DNA from: Taudactylus pleione
Lineage: Eukaryota; Chordata; Amphibia; Anura; Myobatrachidae
DNA length: 64,000 bases
Direction: 5' to 3'
Assembly (NCBI GenBank): GCA_031769625.1
Contig: JAUIMM010000200.1
Coordinates: 49,622,001-49,686,000, forward strand
In this document: piece after piece, positions 34,106 to 45,637 of the stretch
Layout: every line of letters starts with the position of its first letter
Numbering within the stretch: position 1 is the first letter of the stretch
The notes under the pieces: generated by a model
What the model was told of the DNA's origin: nothing
Databases searched by the model: none
Seen by the model: the letters and a program-made list of their open reading frames with translations, nothing else
Translations under genes and position numbers: made by a program

Positions 34106-35364
34106 AAGTGGTTCCTATGATTTCTCCAACCACTTTTAGACCATACATGGTTTTTATGTTCACACGTTTATATGTATTCTACCATGTAAGGAAACATAGC
34201 AGCATTTATATTTGTATTTTTATCCCACTGTTTTTTCCCCACATACATGTTTTTTATATACATGGTTTTAACATACAAATACATATATTTCCATATCCAC
34301 ATGTTCCCTATGTCCTATGATTTGTCCGGGTGATTTTAAATAGATGTATTTGACTATATCAGGATTTAAACCCACTTTGGTGTTACACCACAGACGGCAT
34401 TTTTATTGCATTTCCTCCCATCTGTATTCATCACATAAAGGTTCATATGTGAGTTTGCTATATGTTATACACCATATTTAGCAATGTTTAAATACACTAT
34501 ATTTAGCTAGGTTTATCCCCTACGGCAGTGGTTCCCAAACTTATTTGAATCATAGCGCCCTAGAGTATCAGCATTGTTTTCATGGCACCCCTAAGCCAAA
34601 AGTTTGTTATGGAGAAATTTTAAAACATGCAGTGAAGTTGTACAGTGAAGTAAATGGTGCTTACCTGTCATCCTTAGGGTCAGTTATGTGCTGGTGGACA
34701 GGTTTGAGCTTCTGTTTGTCCACATTTTTACATTCCATTGACTATAAAAAATTTGATTTGGTGCTGGACCAACAACCTCAGGGTGCCGCGGCGCAGTTTG
34801 GGAACCACTGCCCTACGAATTATTTACCTCCGTGATTACTATTTCAAAGCCAAGGCCTTACAATAGAATTTTATTTGATGTATAAGCACAGTTTATCCCT
34901 TTTTTTTACAGATTGTCTTATTGATTGTCATCATGACAACCATCAAAAAAGAAGCAAAAACTACATCACCCATAAGCCATTATTTCAACCATTACTTCCG
35001 GGTACAATTGGAACCAAGAGAGATGGTTTACTGTGAAGTTTTTAAATGTAATAGATACGGGGAACCTTGTTTGTGACTAGGAACCTTTAAAGCAGTACAA
35101 GTTCCACGGACTCTGGGATATTCTGATGACATCACTTCCGGTCCGCGGACCCGCACCACTTCCGTTTGCGGCGCTATGGAAAAGATTACACATAAGAGGC
35201 TCGTCCACAGCATGAGACAGCCAGGACACTAGAAAACTACCCACTGGTAGAATGGACATGTTCTCTTTGAACATTTTAAACACGCACTTCAGACTTCGGG
35301 AAAACCGGAAGTGACGATATCGCCGCACACAATAAAAGGACAACACGAGCAACCACCTCCATAC
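34106..35364 (+). other. 3' region of PLE 3 (holds a nested MITE)
   Basis: AT-rich non-coding sequence to about 34920, interrupted by the MITE at 34526-34810, then a GC-richer terminal region leading to a hammerhead-like module at 35365. No genes seen. Confidence 0.5.
34526..34810. mobile_element. hAT-type MITE, 285 bp
   Basis: Ends cagtggttcccaaac and gtttgggaaccactg are perfect inverted repeats, with 8-bp flanks ccctacgg (34518-34525) and ccctacga (34811-34818), a 7/8 target-site duplication of the hAT length. There is no coding capacity. Confidence 0.92.
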
Positions 35365-35401
35365 CTTGATAAAAAGACGGAGTCCCGAAACGCGTTGGTA
35401 C
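35365..35401 (+). ncRNA. Hammerhead-ribozyme-like module of PLE 3
   Basis: cttgataaaaagac, then ggagtcc, then cgaaacgcgttgg: the second core box (GAAAC followed by gcgttgg) is intact and the gac/gtc pairing is possible, but the first box reads TTGATAA where a canonical hammerhead has CTGATGA. Likely a decayed or variant ribozyme of the PLE terminal repeat. Confidence 0.45.
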
Positions 35402-36222
35402 AGGAGGCCCACTCAGGACAGGATTCGACACTGATCTAGATCTGAGGTACAGTATGTCTCCTATTTCCACAGTTTTTGGGCTGTTTTAGGTCCGGACCTA
35501 TCATCACCCATACCTCTCCTCTACTTCAGTGGCAATCCCCTTTTTTTGATTCTTTTATCCTCATTATTTACTACCAATTTTATTCTATGGTACTTTATCC
35601 ACCATTTTTATATATGGACCTTTGCCCAACACTGGGCTTTTTGTTCTAATAAATGAAGTCTTTTACACACATCTATATGGAGTCCATTCCTTTGAGGGAT
35701 TCACAGTAAAGAAACCCAGATGTGATTACCTACCCCGTTACGATTGTGAGTACGGGTACGCTGATACCACCACCCTTCTTTTGCTATTGTACTGACATCT
35801 GGTCTAAACCACCGGAGTTGAGGTAAGAACGTTATACAAGAAAAATACAGGTGCGTCTTCCAGTCACCACCTCCCCATTTTTTGGCATTGGAGAGAAACA
35901 AGGGAGATCTACACATGCCTATTTCCACATTTTAAGAGATATCTATATTGTACAAATTTTATTATCCAATTTTATACCCATTTGATTTTCTGGAAAATAC
36001 CACACATTGTATGCTTATTTGTATCTTCATGTATGTACGAAAACATCGCTCACTGAACGCAAAGACAAACATCTTCGGAACACCCATAAAATAAAGAGTT
36101 AATACAATCTAAATTCCATCTAATATAAGTATTCCTTCTTTGTATTTTTCCCTAACAAACAAAGCATCGCCAGTTCTCCATGTTCAGCTCTGTCCGTGGA
36201 GTTGAGCAAATGTAAGACACTA
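35402..36222. other. No gene; end of PLE 3 and unassigned AT-rich sequence
   Basis: No domains in the short ORFs. A second hammerhead-like core is not evident. Confidence 0.4.
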
Positions 36223-36706
36223 AGGTGCCTATTAATCAAGCCCATTTTGTATAAAATTAAGCAAACAGCAGTCATTTTATGTATCCCCACTATGTACTAA
36301 CACCCAACACAGAAATCTCCTGCAAAAAGCTTATTACTTGCGTAGATCGCAGTCCTCGTTATTATCAATGTGGACTACGCGGTCTGACCCCTATGTACCA
36401 AACTCAGAAGAGCAAAGTTTTTTTGGAGTTTGGTCCCGTTGGTTCAATGGAGGCATTCTCGCACGAGAGGAATCTTCTGATCCCTCTCCCACAGCCTCCA
36501 TTCGGCGCTGGACTCTGACACTGAGCGCTTGCGCAGTGTCAGATTCTCAGGAGGAGTCTTCTATTCCAACATGCCGGGGATGTAACTTGCAGGGACAGCG
36601 GTTATCACTACTGCTGTCCCTGCGAGTTATAGTTAGTACGTAGCTGGGAAATTGTGAAAAATTAAAAAGTCAGTCGCAAGACAAGACTGTTATATATAGG
36701 CACCTA
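36223..36706. mobile_element. Possible MITE with aggtgcctat ends
   Basis: aaggtgcctatta (about 36223) and atataggcacctaaat (about 36693) are short inverted repeats about 480 bp apart; the interior includes a gcgcttgcgcagtgtc stretch and no gene. The match is only about 11 bp, so this is tentative. Confidence 0.4.
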
Positions 36707-38414
36707 AATCATCATAATTACCACTTTTTTTTCCTTCTACAATGTGCAAAATACAAATACATCTATTTCAGCTGAATATTAAACTCTTGAACCAATTGGA
36801 CTCAGCTATTTATCAAATTACCATTTAATTCTTATCAAAAGGTTTTCTTTACAAAAGATAAAAACATTTTTCAACTCAAAACAGCAAGTCATGGTAGGTC
36901 TTCGTTTGTCTTTTCTTCACTCTAAAATAAAAAAAAATAAATAAAAAAATATATATATATTATTTCAACCATTCTACTATACCTTTCTTACTAAAGATAC
37001 ACATTATTATGCATAACTACATTTCAATTCCACGTAGGAAAAAAGCTGTGTGTAACTATATCTCCCTGCATTTATAACTGTCATGTACGGCTAATAATTT
37101 ATTTCATAGAACATTACATGTATTAATGAAATGCGGTAAGCACCATCACTAGCGCACACAGGGGGTTTCTGAGTACCTAGACCCACTCCCCCCGTTCATT
37201 GGCCGCAGTAGGGGGGCAGAGCCAATACGGCAAGCCCCGCCCCCATATCCCCACAAATTGCAGCATTACGCTACGGGGCTGAATGACGCAAGGTGCCTGC
37301 CACCTTAGGCAACCAGTTGCTAGATCAAAAGTGTAAGTATGTACAGCATGTGTACCATTTTAGTGTGCTTATATGTGTTAGTGTGTGTATGTATGTGTAT
37401 GCGTTTTATTATTTCTTATTACGCTTACTGAGGAAGCCGCCGATACCTGGCAGATACAGGGAAACATGTTTATTGCTATTTGAGAGACCAGCTGGCTATA
37501 TACACGTTCCTGGAACTCCCTATTATGTCTTTTTCGGTGATCCGGCTGTCTAAATTCCAGAGATGGTTGTGTGACATACAGCGGATACACAGCCGAGAGC
37601 AGAGAGAAGGGAGAGAGAGAACCATTGAAAGAAAGCATGTGAAAAACATCTTCAATTGTCAGAGAAGACGTGGTAAACTATATATATTTTTTTTCATGGC
37701 CAGGATTAATTATATATGAGGCATGCATGCACTTTCTACTAACAAATACTAGAGATTTTACTGATTTTTTGGAGCAATTTTGTGTTTACGCTAGAGTGCT
37801 ACTGTGTGACTTTATTATTGAGACTTATATGAGAACTGTGTTCTGATTGAATGTGGAGATCTGTGCAGGTAACTTACTGCTACACCATTGTCGGAATCAG
37901 CTGGGGAACTTTGTGCTGTTGGAATATAAGCTGCTGCTCAACAACCTAATGCTTTAGAATTTTAGATCTTATTAAAATACAAACAAACAGCTATACAATA
38001 GTGATGTCAAAACCAGCTGGAGAACTGTGTTGTTAGTACATAAGCTGCTACATAATAACTTGCTGCTTTATGACATAGATACTTAAACAGCTATCTGAAC
38101 TCTGTGCTGCTGATACACAAATCACTGTGAAACAAGGTTGAAAATTGCATTTTTCGTCCACAGCTTGTAAAGTCCCATGTGCTATTTTAAATGAGGAAGG
38201 GATACAAATTAGGAGACTTATATTAATGTTAAGACTTGTATTAATGTTTAATGTATGCTTGTCTGAAATAGTTTTGGTTTAATAGTTTCTGCTAATTAGC
38301 TGGTATTCCTCTTTTATTAAAGAAAGAAATTAATAAATAATTTTTCTATATCGAAGAACTGTTTGCTAGCGCTTTCTATTCTTTTTCTGATTTTGTTTTA
38401 TTATGAATGTGTTA
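36707..38414. other. No gene; unassigned AT-rich sequence
   Basis: Mostly AT-rich with one GC-rich repeat-like patch at 37145-37320 (ccccgcccccatatccccac). The ORFs at 37293-37553 and 37480-37719 have no recognisable domain and poor codon character. Confidence 0.4.
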
Positions 38415-38632
38415 ATGTTTGTATACTGTATATGTCTAAGTGTTAGTGTGTATATATGTGCATGTTTGTGTTTATGTGTATGTCATAATTGTCTACTGTA
38501 TATGTAGAAGTGTTAGTGTGTGTATATATGTGCATGTTTGTGTATGTCATAATTGTCTACTGTATATGTATAAGTGTTAGTGTGTATATATGTGCATGTT
38601 TGTGTTTATGTGTATGTCATAATTGTCTACCG
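38415..38632. repeat. Minisatellite, about 70-bp unit, three copies
   Basis: Three units start with ctgtatatgt at about 38425, 38498 and 38562 and share aagtgttagtgtg, atatatgtgcatgtttgtg and gtcataattgtcta. The middle unit lacks about 8 bp (ttatgtgt). Confidence 0.9.
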
Positions 38633-39871
38633 GCACGGCCACGAGGCTCCTGAAAATCGGGTGGCGCTCCAGAACGCCTGGAAAGGTGGGCAAGTCTCCC
38701 AGAGGCTGGGACCACCAGGCCGTGGCCGCACAATTCTGGGGTGAAGTGGGGGTATAGGAGGCTGATGATGCAATTCGCATTGTATCGTGCCATCGTGGCT
38801 CCGCCCACCGCTTCACAATGCAGGTAATCATGGCATTACAAAGTGGGGGTCGGGGCTACGATGACTCTATTGCGACGTCATTATGGCCCCAAACCAGCCC
38901 ACCTTTGATGCTCTCCCTCTCCCAGAGCGCCGACCTGGGAAGAGGCAGTCAAAAGGTTGTGAGGTATGGTGTATATACATGTTAGTGTATGTATAGTGTA
39001 TCGGTTATACATAGTATATACATGTTATATATATGTTTAATAAACACACATAATATGTATATATATATATATATAAACACACCCGCCATTAGGGGGAACA
39101 GTATCAGTCTCTGAGGGGGGGGCCAGCTGCATGCCAATGATTCCACCTGCGAACTGCTTCTTTTTCAAAGGTAGATGTCTGCCTGTGACTAAGAAGCAGT
39201 TTGGTGATAAAATCAGGGGCACAATTACTTGGGTGCTACCTTTGCCCCCTGCACCCAGCTGCTCACCTTATATCGCATGGTGCATGCCCAGTAACGAGAA
39301 CCAAGAGGGAAGTCAGGTCAGACAGGCCTAAAAGAGGTAGGCGTTCAGTGCTGGATTACCAGGACCAGGCTCTGAGTGGTTTTATTATTTTTTGAGGACA
39401 CTTAGGGGTTGCAATTATAAGTGCCTGTGTTTCATTATGCCACGTGCTGCGGCTGTAAAACCCCACTTGTTGGTGTGAATGCCGGCGTGCTGTAAAATCG
39501 TATTGGGTGCCAAAACCTTCACTGGTCCGATGCTGGTGTGGACAATTTTTATTTTACATTTATATTAATTTATTTGTTTAAGGTTTGTGTGTCCGATGGA
39601 ATGTGGAGAGGTCTTAGGGGTATAAGGCACACGTGCTGGTACATGCTGCATCTTTACATCCACCAGGTCAGAAGTTGGGGGTAGGATGGGTGGGGCCCTC
39701 TCCGTTTCATCTTTACTGGGCCATATACTTATCTGATGGCAGTGTATGTATGCATATATATATATATAAAAAAAAATAAAAAATAAAAAAAAATAATAAA
39801 ACATCTTTACTTCATTGCTAAGTCCGGATGAGTGCCGCTTATTCCTGCTACTCAGAGCAGGAGACATGGCT

Positions 39872-39912
<41 letters not shown>

Positions 39913-40076
39913 ATATATATATAGTGTGTGTGTTAATAAAAGAATAAAAGACCCCCCCCCCCAAAAAAAATAATTAAATAATAATAATTAAAATCCTATG
40001 CTCTTACTTGCATTGATACAAAGCAGAGGCAGTGGTAGCACAGCAGGAAGAGGAGATATCATTGAGCTTTGCAGCC
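38633..40076. other. GC-rich patch, microsatellites, MTLN 3' flank
   Basis: 38633-38960 is a GC-rich, repeat-like patch without a gene. (TA)n runs lie at about 39050-39075, 39749-39768 and 39873-39922. Two minus-strand AATAAA signals (plus-strand tttatt at 39548-39553 and 39569-39574) could serve the MTLN transcript, giving a 3'UTR of roughly 500 nt; this is unproven. Confidence 0.4.
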
Positions 40077-40247
40077 TTAGAACAGATCTAACTTCTTCTG
40101 TGTCTCTGCCAGCTTGGTGTGCAGCCTCCTCTTCTTCCAGTCCAGGTACTTCCTGCGCTGTCTGTTTGCCTGCCAGCCCACAAGCACGCCAGCAGAGAAG
40201 GTGAGCAGCAAGGCCAGGTACAGGCTACGCTCTGACACCTCTACCAT
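40077..40247 (-). CDS. MTLN: Mitoregulin microprotein, 56 aa
   Basis: Single-exon microprotein of the inner mitochondrial membrane. In mammals it was first taken for a non-coding RNA; it supports respiratory supercomplexes, fatty-acid oxidation and cardiolipin-linked functions. Here the protein starts MVEVSERSLYLALLL, has one membrane segment (about residues 9-27), then GWQANRQRRKYLDWKKRR, a strongly basic amphipathic stretch, and ends in AETQKKLDLF. The VSER start, GWQAN, YLDW and TQKKLDL landmarks and the 56-aa length match my knowledge of the vertebrate protein. I chose the ATG at 40247 over an upstream in-frame ATG at 40283 because it gives the family length and has a good context (catcATGG). 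No frameshift or stop. Confidence 0.93.
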   Translation of the reverse strand: MVEVSERSLYLALLLTFSAGVLVGWQANRQRRKYLDWKKRRLHTKLAETQKKLDLF

Positions 40248-40440
40248 GATGAGCTGAGCCGGGGGCTCCCTCTCTACTAACACCTGTCTCCGGCAGAGAG
40301 CGCAGCCTGGTTCTCTCCGCCAAGGTCGCGGTCGCAGCTATTATACGTTCCAGCGGACTAACATACATCTGTTTGCAAGAGCTCAAACTGTCACAATAAG
40401 ACACGGAGGCGGCGGCCATATTCCTGCAGACTTTCTACTA
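40248..40440 (-). promoter_or_regulatory. GC-rich 5' flank / 5'UTR of MTLN
   Basis: CpG-rich compared with its AT-rich surroundings. Contains ggcggcggccatattcc (about 40408), a YY1-like element on the minus strand near a probable start region, and no TATA box. Fits a small housekeeping promoter. The remaining sequence to the DIRS element (40441-40831) shows nothing else. Confidence 0.55.
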
Positions 40441-40831
40441 CACAAAACTGTCTGGCTTCGCGGAAAGTTATATGAATGTACTGGAGACAGTTCAACCTAT
40501 AGCCTTCTGTACTTTGGTTCATCATCTCTATGAACGTTACTATGGAGAAGGCTTAGTTATCTTGATCAGTAATTTCACTTCTTTGCTTCTAGTACTTTGA
40601 GATGAGTATTAAATCACATTTGTCTACTGCTATAATCAAAGTTGGGCTGTTTCTACAGTATGAAAGCTTCAAAAGCATAGTAGCCAATGCCCACTGTAAT
40701 TAATACCCACATTTTAAAGATGTGTCCCTGGAAAAGTACCTATAGTTTTGTACATAATGCACATAATGGGTGTGACTGAGTCACATGGATCTCTGGTCCT
40801 GGGCACGTACAGTGCTTGCACATACGGAGAT

Positions 40832-40985
40832 GAGAATTTATGTTTCTCTTTCATCCACTAGGGGACACTGGAGGTGCTTACGCTGGGGTATAGAGGCGTG
40901 GATAGCTGGAGGCGGCACTTTAAATAATTTAGAAGTGTGAAGCTCCTCCCCCTCTATGCCCCATCAGCCCTCAGTTTAGAAAATG
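40832..40985 (+). repeat. DIRS left inverted terminal repeat
   Basis: Matches 46996-47145 in inverted orientation: ccactaggggacactgg, gtatagaggcgtggatagc, aaataatttagaagtgtgaag, cctctatgccccatcagccc, cagtttagaaaatg. Confidence 0.93.
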
Positions 40986-41287
40986 TGCCTCATGGAGCTG
41001 GTCACAATCTGCTGTGATCCAGCAGCACATATATGTTTATTTCTTTTATTTAGGTTTATTTATTTTGTACATCTTTTACACTATATTAGGTACCCTTCGC
41101 CACCTCTCTAAAGGTGGGGTCCGGGTACCTGGCGCCCTGTTCTTAGTAGAACAGGAAGGAGTGCACAGCGCTTATTACAAAAGCACTGACAGCTCCTTAT
41201 CACCACAGCACAACTCTAATAGGAAGAAGAGTGTGCTGCATGCTGTGAGAGCCTCCAGGGAGCGCAGTGAGTATTGCTGTGCATTCC

Positions 41288-42320
41288 CCGCTCCGACCTG
41301 CACCCCCCCGGCGCACATCGCCTGCCGCTCGCCCGTTGCCCAGTGTGTACATAGCGCTGCTGCGCTGCTTCAGGCGGGGGCATTCAGACAGCCGGATAGG
41401 CTGTAATCAGCTAACAATAAATATTGCTCAATCGAGTGACAGAAAATTGTATTCTAGTCACCATACTGTGATAAAAGCACATCTACATATAGTAGGAGTT
41501 CTGCTTTTGCTGGTTAATATAATAAATGAATATCGGACATACAATAAGATAAGTTATAAGCCATATACAAGCAGGAATCAGGCAATATATCAGGTTCTAT
41601 ATCCATTCATGAATATCGATATTATCATAAAGTTTGCCACTATATTAGTTTGCATATAAACATTCATCAAAATCTGTACATCAGATTGTAACTGGTACGA
41701 TTTTTACATACGATCTAATACATTATCACTCCATTAGATTGATCTTATCCAGAGATTTCATTAGGTTATTTATTTTCATACCCTTGCAGCTAATCATACT
41801 CACTACTAGAATTATCATATAATTTCTACAGTGGAACAGTGATTTTATATTGTATTAAAACATAACATTCACATAGTCACTTTTCACTTATTAAATTTCA
41901 CTTTGTAGTTTTTATCATTCTAAATGATATTTTAATATTTCGTATTGAGCTTTGGTTTCAGTTAGTTAGATGTGTTCTTTTAATATATATCAATAAAAGT
42001 TATATTTTACTTATATCAGTCCTAGTGCACTGCCTTATAGACTTCTTCTTTCTGTTTTTGTATAGGCTGTAATCAGTCCCTGCTCGCCGCTAAGGGCTGC
42101 AGAGGGACGGAGGGGGCCTGCATTGCGGGGCTGAACTCCGACCTGCACCCCCCCCGGCGCACGTCGCCTGCCACCCAGTGTGTACATAGCGCTGCTGCGC
42201 TGCTTCAGGCGGGGGCATACAAGAGACAGCCGGATAAGCTGAAATTAGTCCCTGCTCGGCCCTAAGGGCTGCAGAGGGACGGAGGGGGCGTGCATTGCGG
42301 GGCTGAACACTCCAGACTCC
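41288..42320 (+). repeat. Tandem repeat in the DIRS 5' region, split by an insertion
   Basis: A GC-rich unit of about 170-180 bp (cagtgtgtacatagcgctgc, ttcaggcgggggcat, agggctgcagagggacgg) occurs about 2.5 times: part at 41288-41410, a full unit at 42062-42236 and part to about 42320. The insertion at 41411-42061 falls in the first unit. Confidence 0.8.
41411..42061. mobile_element. 651-bp insertion in DIRS with 15-bp target-site duplication
   Basis: ataggctgtaatcag occurs at 41396-41410 and again at 42062-42076, framing an AT-rich insert in a GC-rich context. The 15-bp length is typical of LINE/SINE-type retroposition, but there is no A-tail and I do not recognise the family. An aataaaagttata phrase lies near 41991. 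No coding capacity. Confidence 0.8.
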
Positions 42321-42707
42321 GCTGAGTCTTTCCTGCCCAATGAGCTCCTCCGTTAGACGGGGGCAGCCATTTTAGACTGCAGACAAACTTTTTAAGGACG
42401 GGGGCGGAGCTACCCAGCGTGGTCTCTCTCACACTGCTCAGGCACAGAGCTGTTACAAACAGCGTGCCTGCCATATTTTGCAAAACTTAAAGCCTGCATT
42501 CTCTCCCTCCTGAAGGCAGAGTGCAGCTGCATGGCTACAGAAGGCTGGACTCCTGCACAACCATTAGCCCTACATCCCTGGTACAGAAGGCTGTGAGAAA
42601 GTGCAGGGAGTCTACTCTGTGGGAGGGAAGTGGGGTTTATCTCCTCCTCTGTGTCCCAGACCAGCCTTATGTTTTCAGTGTGTCCTTCTGAGTGACTGTG
42701 TGTATCA

Positions 42708-43867
42708 ATGTCAAGCAGAACAAACGCTTCTCAAAAGTTGTTTGTCTGTTCTAAGTGTAACACGTATGCCGCTGGGTCCACGTTATGTGACGCTTGTATA
42801 ACAATGGAGTCATCTATGGCTGTTACTAACTCACCCCCATGGGCCGCTGACATGGTAGGAGTTATGACGGACTTAACGTCACAGTTAGCTGAGGCACGCA
42901 GGTCTCAATATTGGTATCAGTACACGCATATCTGTGTCTACTATTTCCTCCCTGGGTGGCTGGGTTAAACAGATCTCTAGACACCGTGGTACAGGTTATG
43001 GGTACAGCAGTGTCTGTACCCTCCAATTCACACCATTAACGGGAGTTAGAGTCCGCCTCTCCCGGGGTGGAATCTCTAATTTTGGCAGTCAGTTATATCC
43101 TCAATTTACCTAAGGCTATAATTCCTGCGTCCCAGAGTATGAATTAGTTCATGTACCCGGCTGTTTTTCCGTTGTCACAGCAGCTTTCTGTGACCTAGAA
43201 ACAGCCGAATAAGCGGTTCAAAATTCCACGTCTGTTTCCGGCTAGCTATCATTTTCCATCGTCCATGTTGGAAAAGTGGGAAACGTCTTTTCATGTAGAT
43301 GCGTCAATCTCCCGTCTCTAAGAAAACAGCACTTCTAGTACAGGAGCTACTGTACTAAAACACTATACTGCAGTGGAAGCTCAACATAGACTTACCCTTG
43401 TTACCGCCTGGGTTAACAGGGCTGTGGTTTGCCGGGCTGACCAGTTGATACAGGTTTGGACCCAAGTCCTTCCAGAGCAGAATTACGTCTACTAGCACAC
43501 ATACGTGAGTCTGCAGTTTACCTGGGAGAAGCCTCTAGGGACAGCCCGCAGAGCCCTCTGGTTGCGCGCTTGGCAAGCAGATGCAGAATCCAAGCGTGCG
43601 GTGGAGTGTTTACCATTCATTGGTGACTTGCTTTTTGGCCCGGAAATTGGACACGGGGGGGGGGGGGGGGGGGGAAGTTTTTTTTCCTCCCGTCTACTGC
43701 TCCAGCTCCCAGAAGATCTTACACTGGACCTTCATTTCATTCGTGCGCCATATTCCTCTTGTGGTAGAGCCAGAGGTGCTCCCACGCAAGCAAGAAGCGG
43801 CAGAGGTCGACCACACACTGTTGCTTGTCGACAGGAGCCTAAACCAGCTGAGAAACAGGTGGCATGA
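42708..43867 (+). pseudogene. DIRS gag-like ORF, frameshifted
   Basis: The ATG at 42708 starts a protein with a four-Cys module (VCSKCN then TLCDAC), then SPPWAADMVGVMTDLTSQLA, as seen in frog DIRS gag proteins. The frame breaks at about 42905 and several times after that; recognisable pieces are AVVCRADQLIQVW near 43425 and ALWLRAWQADAESKRAVE near 43556. A G-run of about 19 at 43656-43674 interrupts the end. Confidence 0.75.
43656..43674. repeat. Homopolymer G run
   Basis: About 19 consecutive G within the DIRS coding region. It may be real expansion or a sequencing artefact; it probably shifts the frame. Confidence 0.9.
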
Positions 43868-45560
43868 CTGTCTTCCATCCCACCTGGGGTCCCCAGCGGT
43901 GGGAGCCCGCTTGCAGGAATTTCAACAAGTTCGGAACCAGACCTCTTCAGAACCGTGGAGACTAATTTCCCTGGAGTACCAAATAGACTTCGAGGTCCCC
44001 CCTCCACCTCAGTTCTTCACTATGAGTCTGCCAGTACCTGCAGACAAGAGGATGCTACAGGAGGCAATCCAGTCTCTAATAGTATCATATGTGTTAGGTC
44101 TGGAGCATCAACGAGGTATGGGATTTTACTCAAACCTGTTTGTAGTGCCCAATCGGATGGTTCGGTCAGGCACATCTTAAACCTCAAGTCCTTGATTCTG
44201 TATCTGAAGATGTATTGTTTCAAAAATGGAGACTCTGCAGTTAGTCATAGCGAGCTTGGAACCAGGGGAGTTCCTACTATCCTGGATATCAAGGATGCCT
44301 ATCTCCATGTTCCCATTTGGGAACCACACCAGGCCTTTCTGCGCTTTGCCATATTGAAAGATCATTATCAGTTTCGGGCATTGCCGTTCGGGTTATCCTC
44401 GGCTCTCTGCATCTTCACCAGATGCATGTCAGTCATGATCGCCCTCCTTCGGTCATCAGGAGTGAACATAACCCCTTATTTGGACGACCTGTTACTCAAG
44501 GCTCCATCGGTATCTCTTCTCTTACATCATGCCTTACTGACATATCACACTCTAATCCAAAACTGTTGGATAATCAACTTCAAGAAGCCGAATCTCAATA
44601 CGTTCCAGAAACTTCTGTTTCTGGGCATGATATTGGATACAGAATCACAGAGGATTTTTCTTCTAACAGACAAGGCCAGGGATATCCGGTTGTTTGTTCA
44701 GCTGGTCCTCAGGCCAAAGAAGGTATCAATGCTTTTTTGTCTGCATCTCTTGGGGATGATGGTAGCTGCTTTCGAGGCACTACAGTTTGGCCGGTTCCAC
44801 TCCAGGGTGTTTCAGCTGGACCTGTTAGCACAGGGGTCTGGGTCCCATCTGCTTCTACATCGACAGATCCGTCTGAGCCCGGTTGCCAGAGTGGCCCTTC
44901 TTTGGTGGACACAATCTGTTAGCGGGCAGAAGATTCGGAGTGTGGGACTGGATCATCGTAACAACGGATGCCAGCCTTCGAGGATGGGGAGCAGTAGTCC
45001 TCGATTCTCATTTTCAGGGTCGATGGTCCCTTCTAAAACAGAAGTGGCCCATAAAGGTGCTGGACCTCAGAGCGATTTACAATGCTCTGATAAAGGCAAC
45101 AGAGTTTCTAAAGGCTCGTCCGGTAAGAGTTCAGTCCGACAACACAACGGACTACGCTTACATCAATCGCCAAGGAGGGACTCTGAGTCGCATGGCTATG
45201 CGAGAAGTAACTCGGATCCTCCGGTGGGCCGAGAACCAATAATCCTGTCGGCGTTATTCATCCCTGGTGTGGACAACTGGGAAGCAGATTACCTAAATCG
45301 ACAGGATATCCATCCCGGGGAATGGAAGCATCATCCAGACGTGTTCAACACGCTGATACGTTGATGGGGATGTCCTCAGGTGGACCTCATGGCATCACGA
45401 TTGAATCGTCAGCTCCCAGTATATGTGTCAAGAACTCAAGATCCGCAATCGGAAGCAGTAGATGCTCTGACAAGTCCGTGGGTCTACGACTTCGATTACC
45501 TTTTTTCCTCCGATTCCGCTTCTTCCTCGTCTTCTAAAAAGGATGAAACAAGAGTCAGCC
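43675..45560 (+). pseudogene. DIRS reverse transcriptase / RNase H, frameshifted
   Basis: The RT region spans two frames (43581-44180 then 43955-45364): NLFVVPN near 44125, ILDIKDAYLHVPI (first catalytic Asp, about 44280), FRALPFGLSSA (about 44373), and PYLDDLLLKA with the catalytic LDD pair (about 44475). RNase H lies in another frame at 44883-45242: VTTDASLRGWGAV, VLDLRAIYNAL, VQSDNTTDYAYINRQGG. The ORF then continues in the first frame (FIPGVDNWEADYLNRQ near 45260) and, past a stop at 45362-45364, to about 45540. At least four breaks. Confidence 0.9.
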
Positions 45561-45637
45561 TCTGTAATTCTCGTGGCTCTGAACTGGCCTCGGAGAAGTT
45601 GGTTCTCGGACCTTCGGTTCCTATTGTCAGATGATCC

